DNA from: JASHPR01 sp963739645
Lineage (GTDB): Bacteria > Actinomycetota > Actinomycetes > Streptosporangiales > Streptosporangiaceae
Assembly (NCBI GenBank): GCA_963739645.1
Contig: CAVUBM010000114.1
Location: 372,001 to 436,000 of the forward strand
Direction: 5' to 3'
DNA: 64,000 nt
The notes under the pieces were generated by a model. It did no database searches. It was not told where the DNA came from and worked only from the letters and a program-made list of their open reading frames with translations. Of this stretch, positions 1-9,654 are shown piece by piece (positions within the stretch are counted from its first letter, which is position 1; every line of letters starts with the position of its first letter). The position numbers and the translations under genes were made by a program.

Positions 1-1
1 G

Positions 2-457
2 GCGGCCGTGACCAAGCGGTACCAGATTCCCGGCCGGGCCTACGCGGCCTTCGCGACCCTGCGGGGCGACCCGAGCGACGGCCTGCCCGGCGTGCCGGGG
101 GTGGGGGAGAAGACCGCCGCAGCGCTGGTGCGGGTGTTCGGCAGCGTCGAGGCGATGCTGGACGCGCTGGACAAGGGCCACGGCGGGTTCCCGATGGGCA
201 CCCGCGCCAAGCTCACTCCGGCCCGCGGCTACCTGGAGGCGGCCCTGCCTGTGGTGCGCGTGGCCACCGACGCGCCGGTGCCCGCGGTCGGCGGGGCGCT
301 GCCGACCGGCCCGGCCGACGCCCGGCGGCTGGCCGAGCTCGACGAGCGCTGGGACCTCGGCTCATCCCTGGGCCGGATGTCCGCCGCCCTCCTACAGACA
401 CCCGTAGGGCGACCAGGCAGGTGTCGTCCTCGGGGTCCGCGGACCCGAGGGCACTGA
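2..457 (+). CDS. 5'-3' exonuclease (FEN/Pol I exonuclease-like), C-terminal part, cut by window edge
   Basis: This is the C-terminal part of a stand-alone 5'-3' exonuclease that trims DNA flaps; the reading frame runs back through the left edge, so the start is outside the window. The diagnostic piece is the helix-three-turn-helix DNA-binding segment, RGDPSDGLPGVPGVGEKTAA, about 20 residues into the visible part. It is followed by the helical C-terminal region ending around DERWDLGSSL, which is where actinobacterial homologues normally finish. The last 25 or so residues, after about base 390, are arginine-rich and lie antisense to the phosphatase gene, so the true stop is probably near 390-410 and the stop at 455-457 is reached only through a small indel. 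Family assignment is confident; the exact 3' end is not. Confidence 0.75.
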   Translation, partial: AAVTKRYQIPGRAYAAFATLRGDPSDGLPGVPGVGEKTAAALVRVFGSVEAMLDALDKGHGGFPMGTRAKLTPARGYLEAALPVVRVATDAPVPAVGGALPTGPADARRLAELDERWDLGSSLGRMSAALLQTPVGRPGRCRPRGPRTRGH

Positions 458-1235
458 CCGCGGCGTCGATGGCGCGTTCCGGGTCGTTGATGCCGCGGAC
501 GGCGGCCGACAGCGTGGCCAGGCCTTCGTCCATGGACCGGTTACGGCGCTCGATCAGCCCGTCGGTGTAGAGCAGCAGCAGGTCACCGGGGGCCAGCGCC
601 AGGATCGCCGCCGCGTACTCGTCGTTCCCTGCGCCCAGCAGCACGCCGGCGGGCGGGTCAAGCGGCCGGGCCCAGGAGCCGCGGACCAGGACCGGCGGCG
701 GGTGGCCGGCCTGCGCCCAGGTCAGAGTGCGGCTGGGCGGATCGAAGTAGCCGGCGACGACCGACGCGGTGTGCTCGGGCGCGACGTGGTGCACCAGGTC
801 GTTGAGCCAGCCGACCAGCCGCTCCGGCGGTGAGCCGGTGATCGCGAGGCCCGCGAGCGCCCCGCGGAGCCTGGCCATGCCCGCGGCGGCGGCCAGGCCG
901 TGCCCGGCCACATCCCCGAGCGCGATCAGGACATGACCGCCCGGCATATCCGCGGTGATGTACCAGTCGCCGCCGACCCGGCCCGCCCGCGACGCCGGGA
1001 GGTACCGCACCATCGTGCGCAGCCCCGGCAGGTCGAACGCCTCGTCGTGCAGGGGCAGGATGGCACGCTGCAGTTCCAGCGCGACCCCGCGCTCCTCCGC
1101 GAGCTCGGCCGCCAGCCTGGCCTCGGCTGCGAGCCTGGCCTCGCCGGCACGCCCGGGGCCTGTACCCGGGCGCGACGAAACCGCCCCCTTATTCGGGCGG
1201 CCGTGCGGAACCCCGATAGCCTCAGAAGTCATCAC
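213..1235 (-). CDS. PP2C-type (SpoIIE-like) serine/threonine phosphatase
   Basis: This is a soluble SpoIIE/RsbU-type PPM phosphatase, the kind that dephosphorylates anti-anti-sigma factors in stress signalling. Metal-binding motifs are visible: VGGDWY (about residues 88-92), GDVAGHG (107-113), the AGHPP segment (176-180), and YTDGLIE (223-229), with DPEDDTCLVALRV (267-279) closing the fold. About 55 residues precede the catalytic core and hold a repeated AEARLAAE stretch; there is no PAS, GAF or membrane domain. The real protein should stop near base 392-399. The 60 residues beyond that are low-complexity Arg/Pro and overlap the exonuclease tail, so a frameshift near the stop is likely. It is transcribed divergently from the M24 peptidase across about 140 bases. 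Its partner is not visible. Confidence 0.85.
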   Translation of the reverse strand: MMTSEAIGVPHGRPNKGAVSSRPGTGPGRAGEARLAAEARLAAELAEERGVALELQRAILPLHDEAFDLPGLRTMVRYLPASRAGRVGGDWYITADMPGGHVLIALGDVAGHGLAAAAGMARLRGALAGLAITGSPPERLVGWLNDLVHHVAPEHTASVVAGYFDPPSRTLTWAQAGHPPPVLVRGSWARPLDPPAGVLLGAGNDEYAAAILALAPGDLLLLYTDGLIERRNRSMDEGLATLSAAVRGINDPERAIDAAVSALGSADPEDDTCLVALRVSVGGRRTSGPGMSRGPSARRARPAAGRRPGRSAAPRRPRAPARRWPRAPQAGPPPGSRGPE

Positions 1236-1374
1236 GGACCGGATCTAGTTAGATTTCGTGCACCTAGCGTGAGGCATGCTGACCCGCCCTGTCTAGATAA
1301 GGGCGCAAGTCTCACGAGTGAGATGATGCCAGGGACAGTGCGCACGGGCGGGCAGTATGAGCACGGGAGAGACG

Positions 1375-2517
1375 ATGGTATCCGACCGGCCTGATTCGGG
1401 CCTGTACCCCGCGGACCGGCTTGAGCTGGCGGCGGCAGCGGCGGCGGAGGCAGGCCTCGCGGCACTGCTGCTCTCGCCCGGGCCTGATCTGCGGTATCTG
1501 ACCGGCTACGACGCTCATCAGCTCGAGCGGCTCACCTGCCTGACCGTCCCGGCGGCCGGAGCAGACGGCGGGCGGCCGTTCCTGGTGGTGCCACGGCTCG
1601 AGCTGCCTGCCGCCCAGGCGTCGGGCGCCGGCGACCTGCGGCTGGAACTGATCCCCTGGGACGAGACCGATGACCCCTATGCGCTGGTGGCCAAGCGGCT
1701 CGGGCCGGTCACCGGCCGGATCGGGCTGTCGGACCGCATGTGGGCGCTGATGGTGCTCGGGATCCGCGACGCGCTGCCCGGCGCCGACCAGGTCCTGGCC
1801 AGCACGGCCCTGCGCGGCCTGCGCATGCGCAAGACCCCGGCCGAGGTGGCCGCGCTGCGCGAGGCGGGCGAGGCCATCGACCGGGTGCACGCCCGGGTGC
1901 CCGGCTGGCTGCGGGCCGGCCGGACCGAGCGGCAGGTCGCGGCCGACATAGCCGACGCGATCCTCGAGGAGGGCCACGCCCGCGTCGACTTCACGATCGT
2001 CGCCTCCGGCCCGAACGCGGCGAGCCCGCATCACGATGTCTCCGGCCGGGTGCTGCTGCGCGGGGACGCGGTCGTGGTGGACATCGGCGGGACCATGCCC
2101 AGCGGATACTGCTCCGACTGCACCAGGACCTACGTGATCGGCACGCCGCCGCCGGAGTTCGCCGCCTACTACGAGGTGCTGCGGGGCGCGCAGGACGCGG
2201 CGTGTGCCGCGGTCCGGCCCGGCGTGACCGCGGAGGCCGTGGACGCCGCCGCCCGTGAGCCGATCACCGCGGCCGGCTACGGCGAGTACTTCGTGCACCG
2301 GACCGGCCACGGGATCGGCCTGGAGTGCCACGAGGATCCGTACATCGTGTCCGGGAACACCGAGCCCCTGCAGCCGGGCATGGCGTTCTCCATCGAGCCC
2401 GGCATCTACCCGGGCCCACACGGGGCCAGGATCGAGGACATCGTGGTCTGCACCGAGCAGGGGTGCGAACGGCTCAACAACGCCAGCCGCGAGCTGGTCT
2501 GCGTGGACGACCGGTGA
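1375..2517 (+). CDS. M24 family metallopeptidase (Xaa-Pro aminopeptidase/dipeptidase-like)
   Basis: This is a cytosolic dimetal peptidase of the creatinase/prolidase family that probably removes an N-terminal residue before proline. It has the N-terminal creatinase-like domain followed by a pita-bread domain. All five metal ligands can be placed in order: Asp in VVVDIGG, Asp in YCSDCTRTY, His in HRTGHGIGLECHE, Glu in FSIEPGIY and Glu in ARIEDIVV. I chose ATG 1375 because GGGAGA lies four bases upstream; an in-frame ATG at 1357 has no comparable site. The stop overlaps the GTG start of the acyl-CoA dehydrogenase by four bases (GTGA), so the two are translationally coupled. M24 proteins beside acyl-CoA dehydrogenases are common in actinobacterial catabolic operons, but the substrate cannot be read here. 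Confidence 0.93.
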   Translation: MVSDRPDSGLYPADRLELAAAAAAEAGLAALLLSPGPDLRYLTGYDAHQLERLTCLTVPAAGADGGRPFLVVPRLELPAAQASGAGDLRLELIPWDETDDPYALVAKRLGPVTGRIGLSDRMWALMVLGIRDALPGADQVLASTALRGLRMRKTPAEVAALREAGEAIDRVHARVPGWLRAGRTERQVAADIADAILEEGHARVDFTIVASGPNAASPHHDVSGRVLLRGDAVVVDIGGTMPSGYCSDCTRTYVIGTPPPEFAAYYEVLRGAQDAACAAVRPGVTAEAVDAAAREPITAAGYGEYFVHRTGHGIGLECHEDPYIVSGNTEPLQPGMAFSIEPGIYPGPHGARIEDIVVCTEQGCERLNNASRELVCVDDR

Positions 2518-3666
2518 TCGAACGGGAGTGCCCGGACGAGGAGACCCGCGCCCTGTTCGAGCTGACCAGGGAGCTGGCCGACAAGGAACTGCGGCCCAAG
2601 GCCGACGCGGCCGAGCGTGACGGCACGTTCCCGCGCCATGCGTTCCGGATCCTGGGCCGGTCCGGCCTGCTCGCGCTGCCCTACCCGGAGGAGCTCGGCG
2701 GCGGCGGCCAGCCCTACCAGACGTACCTTCAGGTGGTGGAGGAGCTGGCCAGCGCGTGGCTCACGGTCGGCCTGGGGCTGAGCGTGCACACGCTCACCTG
2801 CTTCCCCCTGGCCACCGCGGGCACCACGGAGCAGCAGCAGCGGTGGCTGCCCGGCATGCTCGGCGGGGACCAGCTCGGCGCCTACTGCCTGTCCGAGCCC
2901 GCCAGCGGCTCCGACGCGGCGGCGATGCAGGCCAGGGCCGAGGCCGACGGGCCCGATTACGTCATCAACGGCGTCAAGGCGTGGATCTCCCACGCGGGCC
3001 ACGCCGACTTCTACACGCTGTTCGCCCGCACGTCCGGCAGCCACGAGGGGCCGGAGCGGGCCCGGGGGATCAGCTGCCTGCACGTCCCGGCGCAGACCCT
3101 GGGGGTGTCGGCCGCTCCGGCCGAGCACAAGATGGGCATGCGCGCGTCCACCACCGCGCAGATGATCTTCGATGGAGCCCGGGTGCCCGCCGACCACCTG
3201 GTCGGTGCGGAAGGCAAGGGGTTCAGCATCGCGCTGGCCGCGCTCGACGCCGGACGGCTCGGCATCGCCGCGTGCGCGACCGGCGTGGCCCAGGCCGCGC
3301 TCGACGCCGCGGTCGGCTGGGCGCGGGAACGGCGCCAGTTCGGCCGGCCGATCGCGGACTTCCAGGGCATCTCGTTCCTGCTGGCGGACATGGCCACCGC
3401 GGTGGAAGCCGCGCGCGCGCTCTACCTGTCCGCGGCCCGCCGCAAGGACGCGGGCCTGCCGTTCAGCGCGCAGGCCGCGATGGCGAAGCTGTTCGCCAGC
3501 GACACCGCGATGCGGGTCACCACCGACGCGGTGCAGGTACTCGGCGGCTACGGGTACGTCGAGGACTTCCCGGCCGAGCGGCTGATGCGCGAGGCCAAGG
3601 CGCTGCAGATCGTTGAGGGCACCAACCAGGTCCAGCGGATGGTGATCGGCCGGTCCCTGACCCGGG

Positions 3667-3674
<8 letters not shown>
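2514..3674 (+). CDS. acyl-CoA dehydrogenase
   Basis: This is an FAD-dependent acyl-CoA dehydrogenase that introduces the alpha-beta double bond into an acyl-CoA; the length (386 aa) is normal for the family. Visible signatures are the FAD-contact segment YCLSEPASGSDAAAMQ, KMGMRAS before the beta-sheet domain, RRQFGRPIADFQ in the C-terminal helical domain, VLGGYGYVEDFPAER, and the catalytic-region EGTNQVQRMVIGR near the end. The Glu of IVEGTNQ matches the general base of the short-chain enzymes. It starts at GTG 2514, overlapping the peptidase stop by four bases, and its stop overlaps the convergent ABC ATPase by eight bases. Chain-length preference cannot be judged; branched short-chain or isovaleryl/butyryl-type substrates are plausible given the neighbouring amino-acid catabolism genes. 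Confidence 0.95.
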
Positions 3675-4874
<1,200 letters not shown>

Positions 4875-4984
4875 CGGCTGCTCCGTTCCGTGTTCCGGCG
4901 CTCGGCCGCAGGCCGCAGGCGCGGCCCGCCTCTGGCCGGAGCGTATCCGTTCGTTTCGTACTCGTTAAGATCGGCGCATTTGCG

Positions 4985-4998
4985 TTACGGGAGCGTAA
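4985..4998. promoter_or_regulatory. short inverted repeat in divergent promoter region
   Basis: TTACG and CGTAA flank a four-base spacer (GGAG) between the divergent MsiK-like and AsnC genes, about 110 bases upstream of each. It could be a regulator half-site pair, for example for the AsnC protein encoded alongside. The dyad is short and could be chance. Confidence 0.25.
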
Positions 4999-5098
4999 GG
5001 CCGATACCAGGCTGTTATCAAACTGTGGCCGAGCCCCGTCCGGGGTGTGCTGCCCGCTGGGGTGCGTGCGCAGCGGGCAGGCGGGCTACCGTATCGGG

Positions 5099-5538
5099 GT
5101 GGAGGAGACCAACCGCACCATCCTCGCGCTGCTGGCCCGAGACGGCAGAATGAGCTTCACCGAGCTCGCGAAGCGTACCGGCCTGTCCGTCTCGGCCGCG
5201 CAGCAGCGGGTACGCCGTCTGGAGCGGAGCGGCGTGATCAAGGGGTACGTGGCCGTGATCGATCCTGACGATGCAGGGCTGCCGCTCACCGCGTTCGTGT
5301 CGATCAAGCCGTTCGACCCGGCCGCCGCGGACGACGCGCCGGAGCGGCTCGCCCACCTGCCGCGATCGAGGCCTGCCACAGCGTGGCGGGAGACGAGAAC
5401 TACATACTCAAGGTCCGGGTCGCGTCGCCGGCCGCGCTCGAGCACCTGCTGCAGGAGATCCGGGCCGCGGCCAGCGTGTCGACCCGCACCACGATCGTGC
5501 TGAGCACGCCGTACGAGAACCGGCCGCCGGACGTGTGA
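5099..5538 (+). CDS. Lrp/AsnC family transcriptional regulator (one frameshift)
   Basis: This is a feast/famine-type DNA-binding regulator of about 146 residues. The N-terminal winged helix-turn-helix reads NRTILALLARDGRMSFTELA, with recognition helix SVSAAQQRVRRLERSGVIKGY, followed by a beta-sheet ligand-binding RAM domain. The frame breaks near 5363, where one G appears to be missing in CTGCCGCG. The RAM domain resumes with IEACHSVAGDENYILKV and ends TTIVLSTPYENRP, the usual AsnC ending. The GTG at 5099 is chosen because the family normally begins one or two residues before this DxxNxxIL motif. It is transcribed away from the MsiK-like ATPase and towards the AMP-ligase relic. Such regulators usually sense amino acids and control their own gene and a neighbour. 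Confidence 0.82.
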
Positions 5539-5550
5539 CGCAGGGCCGGG

Positions 5551-6397
5551 CTACGAGGCGACCGCGAACACCCGCAGCCGCTCGTGCGCACCGACCGCGA
5601 CGCTGCCTGCAGGACGATCACCGCGGTGCCGTGGTGCACGGTGGCCGCGGTGGCGAGCTCATCCGGCGCTGGCCGCCACCACGGTCGCGCCGTGCAGCAG
5701 CGCGTGATCGAGCAGGGCGGTGTAGGACCGGCCGTCGCCGGCGGGCGGGGCGGCCAGCACCACGTCCTTGTCGCAGATCGCCGCCTCGGCCGCCAGCGCA
5801 GCCCAGCTGGCTCAGCCAGGTGCGTGATGGCTGACCGGGGCCGGCGCCAGCGTCGCCGTCGGGCGTGGCGCGCGTACGGCAGCAGCGCCAGGTCGTGCGG
5901 CCGCGGGCCGGGCCAGCCGGCCGGGCGCCCATCCCGAGCAGCGCGCTGAACTGGGTCGCGCCCGGCGCCTCGCCAAAGGAGATGACCTGGCGGACCCAGG
6001 ACCGGTCGGCCGCGGCGAGCGCGGCCGCCGCCAGCGGCGGCGCGGTCAGCAGCATCCGGGCGCCGCAGTCGGCGAGCTGGCCGGCGATCTCGGGCACGGT
6101 CAGGCCGGCCGCCACCGGGGACGGGCACACCGCCCGCGGCGCGTATCGCGTGCGCGGCCAGCATGTAGCACGCCGCGTCGGGCACGTAGACGCCCACCGA
6201 CGTCCCGGGGCTGCAGCCCGCGCCAGGCCAGCCCAGCCGCGGCGGCCTGCACGGTGACGGCGAGAGTCGGCGTAGCTACAGCGCGGGCTCCGCGGGGCCG
6301 CCGACCAGAGCCCGGTGCTCGCCCCGGGCCGGTGCGATCGCCGAGCAGTCGCTGGGTGACGGTGAGCTCGCCTGCCGGTGATCTCGGGGCTCACCAT
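5551..6397 (-). pseudogene. truncated, degenerate AMP-dependent CoA ligase relative
   Basis: Pieces in different frames add up to the N-terminal half of a 4-coumarate-CoA-ligase-like enzyme: ALVGGPAEPAL and SYAD, then QAAAAGLAWRGLQPRDVGVY, VPDAACYMLAAHAIRAAGG, SPVAAGLTVPEIAGQLADCG, and FGEAPGATQFSALLGMG. The reading ends with LRVFAVAS and a stop at 5551-5553, giving about 270 residues rather than the usual 500. Where the family has the ATP-binding loop after DLALLPY (normally SSGTTG-PKG), the sequence is unrelated, and the whole C-terminal lid domain is absent. It is therefore either a relic or a small non-enzymatic homologue further damaged by several indels. It converges on the AsnC gene, 13 bases apart. 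The start near 6397 is approximate. Confidence 0.5.
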
Positions 6398-6954
6398 CGG
6401 GCTGGGTCACCTCCTGTCCGGCCAGAACTGGGCATCTCGATGCCTGACGCTAGGGAGCCAGCGGCCCCGCGCGCATCGTCAGGACTATGTAGTCGGATAT
6501 GTAGCCGCCCCGCGGGCCACGCGGGGAGGGTTTCCCGCGTGCGGGGCGCCCCGCGCAGCGGAGGAGCGCCCACCCGCGGGGTGGCCCGCCGGCGAAGGCG
6601 CGCCATGGGGCAGTCCCGTGCCAGCGCGGCGGGCACGCGGGGGGTCCGGGGGTTGTCCCCCCGGGCAAAACCGAGCGGGCGGGCCCGGGCACAACACCCG
6701 GGCCCGCATGTGGGAGGCCGTCGGCGGCCGGCCACCCCCCTCCTGATGGCCGGAGCACCTGAACGAATCCGTCCCGCGCCTATCACGAACCTAGCGCAGG
6801 CCGCGGTCCTGGCACATGCGCCGAATGAACCATCGCGATGTGCATATCGCGGCCGCTCTGGTGTGTATGGCGACCGCGGTATATGTAGTGCACGTGCAGA
6901 TGCGCAGGGCGGCCCACTCGCGCCACCGGCCCCGGGGGGCGAGCGGCTGGCCGG
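6398..6954. other. intergenic stretch without a recognised gene, rich in G/C hairpins
   Basis: I see no credible coding sequence here on either strand; all open frames are arginine/proline-rich and unlike any family. The central part (about 6490-6720) is unusually rich in runs of G and C, with one long perfect hairpin annotated separately and a weaker CCGGGGG/CCCCCGG stem around 6645-6665. Both flanking genes are on the minus strand: the LuxR-type relic ends at 6955, and the AMP-ligase relic starts near 6397. Confidence 0.45.
6679..6707. terminator. perfect 11-bp GC hairpin
   Basis: Arms GCGGGCCCGGG-like of 11 bp pair exactly (6679-6689 with 6697-6707) around a seven-base loop CACAACA. There is no U-tract, which is common for actinobacterial terminators. 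It lies downstream of the LuxR-type gene on the minus strand and would end that transcript. Confidence 0.5.
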
Positions 6955-9487
6955 TCAGTCCTGACGGCCAGGGGAGCCAGACTCTCGCTGCGCCGCCCAG
7001 GCCGCGACCTGGGCGCGGGAGCTGAACCCGAGCTTGGCGAAGATGTTCGCCACATGCCGGGCGGCGGTGGCCGGGCTGATCACGAGCTCGTCGGCGATGC
7101 CGCGGTTGGACAGGCCGCGGGCGATCAGGGCCGCGATCTCACGTTCCCGCGCGGTCAGCGTGGAGCGCCGCGCCCGAGCGTGAGCGTCGCGGACAGGCCC
7201 GGCTGCGGGCCTGGCGGGCCGGCGCCGCGCCCGCCCAGGCTCGCCGGCGCGTCCGGAGCCGGTCGCGAACCTGACCGCTTCGTGGCGCGGTCATCGCCGC
7301 GCCTTCGGCGAGCAGCGCCTCGGCCAGCGCGCCGGGCCCAGCTGGCGGCGCGCCGCCTCGAGCAGGTCATCGAGCCGGGAGCGGGCCAGCGCGGACGGCA
7401 CATGGCCGATGGCCTCGCGCAGCGCCAGCGCGGCCCCTTCCAGCTTGGCGGCCCGGGCCGGGTCGCCGCCGGCCACCGCGAGCATGGCGAACGCCTCGAT
7501 GCCGCGGGCGATCGCCAGCCGCTGCCCGGTGGCCAGGCTGAGCTGCAGGCTCTCGGTCAGGCTGGCGGCGGCCAGTTCCAGGTCGCCCTGGGCCAGCGCC
7601 ACCCAGCCGATCCCGGCCAGGCAGCGGGCGATCTCCGGCCGGGCGTCGATCTCCCGGTACAGGGCCAGCGCGCTGCGGAAATGACCGATCGCCGCGACGT
7701 AGTCGCCGCGCGCCCGGGCCAGGTTGCCGAACCCGTACAGGGTCTGGGCCACGCCCCAGCCGTTGTTGTCGCTGCAGCACGTCGAGCGCGGCCTCGAAGG
7801 CCCGCTGGGCCTCGTGCCAGCTTGCCCTGGCGGGCGATGATCGCGGCCCTGGCCGCGAGCGCGAGCCCTTCCTCCCAGTCGTCCCGGGCCGCCCGCGCGG
7901 CCTCGACCGCCGCGTCGGCGCTGGCCAGGCCTCGTCGGGCGCCCGGCCCGCAGGCTGACCAGCGGCGAGCATGCGCAGCGCCGCCGGCCGCGCCGTGCTG
8001 CCGGCGCGAGCGGCAGCAGGTCCAGGCCCGCCTGCGCGCTCTCGGCGGCCACCGCGTAGTCCTGCTGCTCGAAGGCCAGCTCGGCGCGGTGGATCAGGGC
8101 CCGGGCCCGGACCGCGGGCGCGACCTCGCCGGCCAGGCCCAGGAACGGTCGAACCAGATCGACGCCCTCGGTGACGTCGCCGTCGGTCGACCCAGGGGCT
8201 GCGCAGCGCCGAGCACAGCCGCAGGCCCTCGCTCGGGCGTCGCCGCGCTCCAGGCAGGCGGACAGGGCGGTCCGGCAGTTCGGCCGCTCGACCGCGATCC
8301 GCTGGTACATGCGCGACCCGCTCCGGCCAGGGCGGGTCGCCGCGCACGAACGCCTGGTCCACGATGCTCTCGCGCCAGCCGCAGCAGGTAGTCGCGGTGC
8401 CGCAGCCGCATGGCGGGCCCCTCGCCGGAGGCGTCCAGCCGGTCGGCGGCGTACTCCTTGATCGTGTCCAGCAGCCGGTAGCGCGCGAACCCGTCGAGCT
8501 CCGCGTCGAGCGTGACCAGCGACTTGTCGATCAGCGCGGCGAGCAGGTCGAGCACCTGGCTCGGCCGGGATCGCCTCGTCGGCGCAGACCTGCTCGGCCA
8601 TCTCCAGGTTCCAGCCGGAGAACACCGACAGCCGGCGCAGCAGGGCCTGCTCGGGCTCGGTGAGCAGCTCGTAGCTCCAGTCCACGGCCGCCCGCAGGGT
8701 CTGCTGGCGCGGCGGGGCGGTCCGGTCGCCCGAGGCCAGCAGCTGGAACCGGTCGCGCCAGCCGGGCCGCGATCTGCTCGACGGACAGCGCGCGCGACCC
8801 GCGCCGCGGCCAGCTCGATGGCCAGCGGCATGCCGTCCAGCAGTCCGGCACAGCCGCGCCACCGCGCTGGCGTTGCCGGCGCGCGAGCGCGAACCCGGGA
8901 CGGACCGCCGCGGCCCGGTCGGCGAACAGCCGGATCGCCTCGTGCTCGGCCAGATCCCCGGCGTCGAGATCATCGACCGAGGCCGGGCAGGGCCAGCGGC
9001 GGCACCCGCCAGACCGTCTCGCCGCGCACCCGCAGCGGCTCGCGGCTCGTCGCGATCACGCGCAGCTCGCGGGCAGCCCGCCAGCAACTGCTGGACCAGC
9101 GCCGCGCAGGCGTCGACGACGTGCTCGCAGGTGTCGAGGATCAGCAGCATCCGCCGCGGGCGCAGCGCCTCGGTCAGCGTCTCGGTCAGCGGCCGGTCCG
9201 GCTCCTCCCGGATCCCGAGCGCGGCCGCGATACGCCGCGGGCACCAGGACCGGGTCCTCGGTGTCGGCCAGCTCGACCAGCCAGGCGCCGTCGGGGAAGC
9301 CGGTGACGATCTCGCGCGCGAGCCGGAGCGCGAGCCGGGTCTTGCCGATGCCGCCGGGCCCGCACAGGGTCAGGACCCGGACATCGCTGAGCAGCAGGGC
9401 AAGCTCGGCCAGGTCCCGCTCCCGGCCGACGAAGCTGTTCGGCTCGGCCGGGAGGTTTCCGTCGCTCAGCACGATCTCAGTGGTCAT
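6955..9487 (-). pseudogene. LuxR-type regulator with NB-ARC/AAA ATPase and TPR region, multiply frameshifted
   Basis: Reassembled, this is a large ATPase-linked transcription factor of about 830 residues, nearly collinear with the intact gene at 38841-41327. The N-terminus shows EPNSFVGRERDLAELALLL and the P-loop CGPGGIGKTRLAL. ILDTCEHVVDACAALVQQLL and the SGDRTAPPRQQTLRAAVDWS block follow, then TPR-like alanine-rich helices. The C-terminus is a LuxR helix-turn-helix, LTAREREIAALIARG, with recognition helix SPATAARHVANIFAKLGFSS. The frame changes many times (for example near 9231 and 9075, one extra base each, and repeatedly between 8900 and 7700). All conserved blocks survive, so dense sequence error is as likely as true decay. 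The stop is at 6955-6957. Ligand and targets are unknown. Confidence 0.8.
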
Positions 9488-9654
9488 GGTCCTTCGGGGT
9501 GGTCGCCGTCACCCGCCAGTTTGTCACCCCTGCGCCCCCCGCGCGGAGCCATGGGCCCGAGCCCGGGATTTCCCGGTACGCGGCCCCCGCGCCCGCCGGC
9601 GCGCAGGCTCATCGCCGGAAATCGTAGCGTTTGTCACGGTCCTGGCCGCCGGGT

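Noticed and set aside
1100..1145. Tandem repeat in the N-terminus of the PP2C gene
   Set aside because: Only two imperfect copies of a short Ala/Glu/Arg/Leu stretch; ordinary for GC-rich coiled linkers.
4981..5000. Relation between the TTACG/CGTAA dyad here and the GGCATTACGC repeat at 51.2 kb
   Set aside because: They share only a few core bases; not enough to claim a common regulator.
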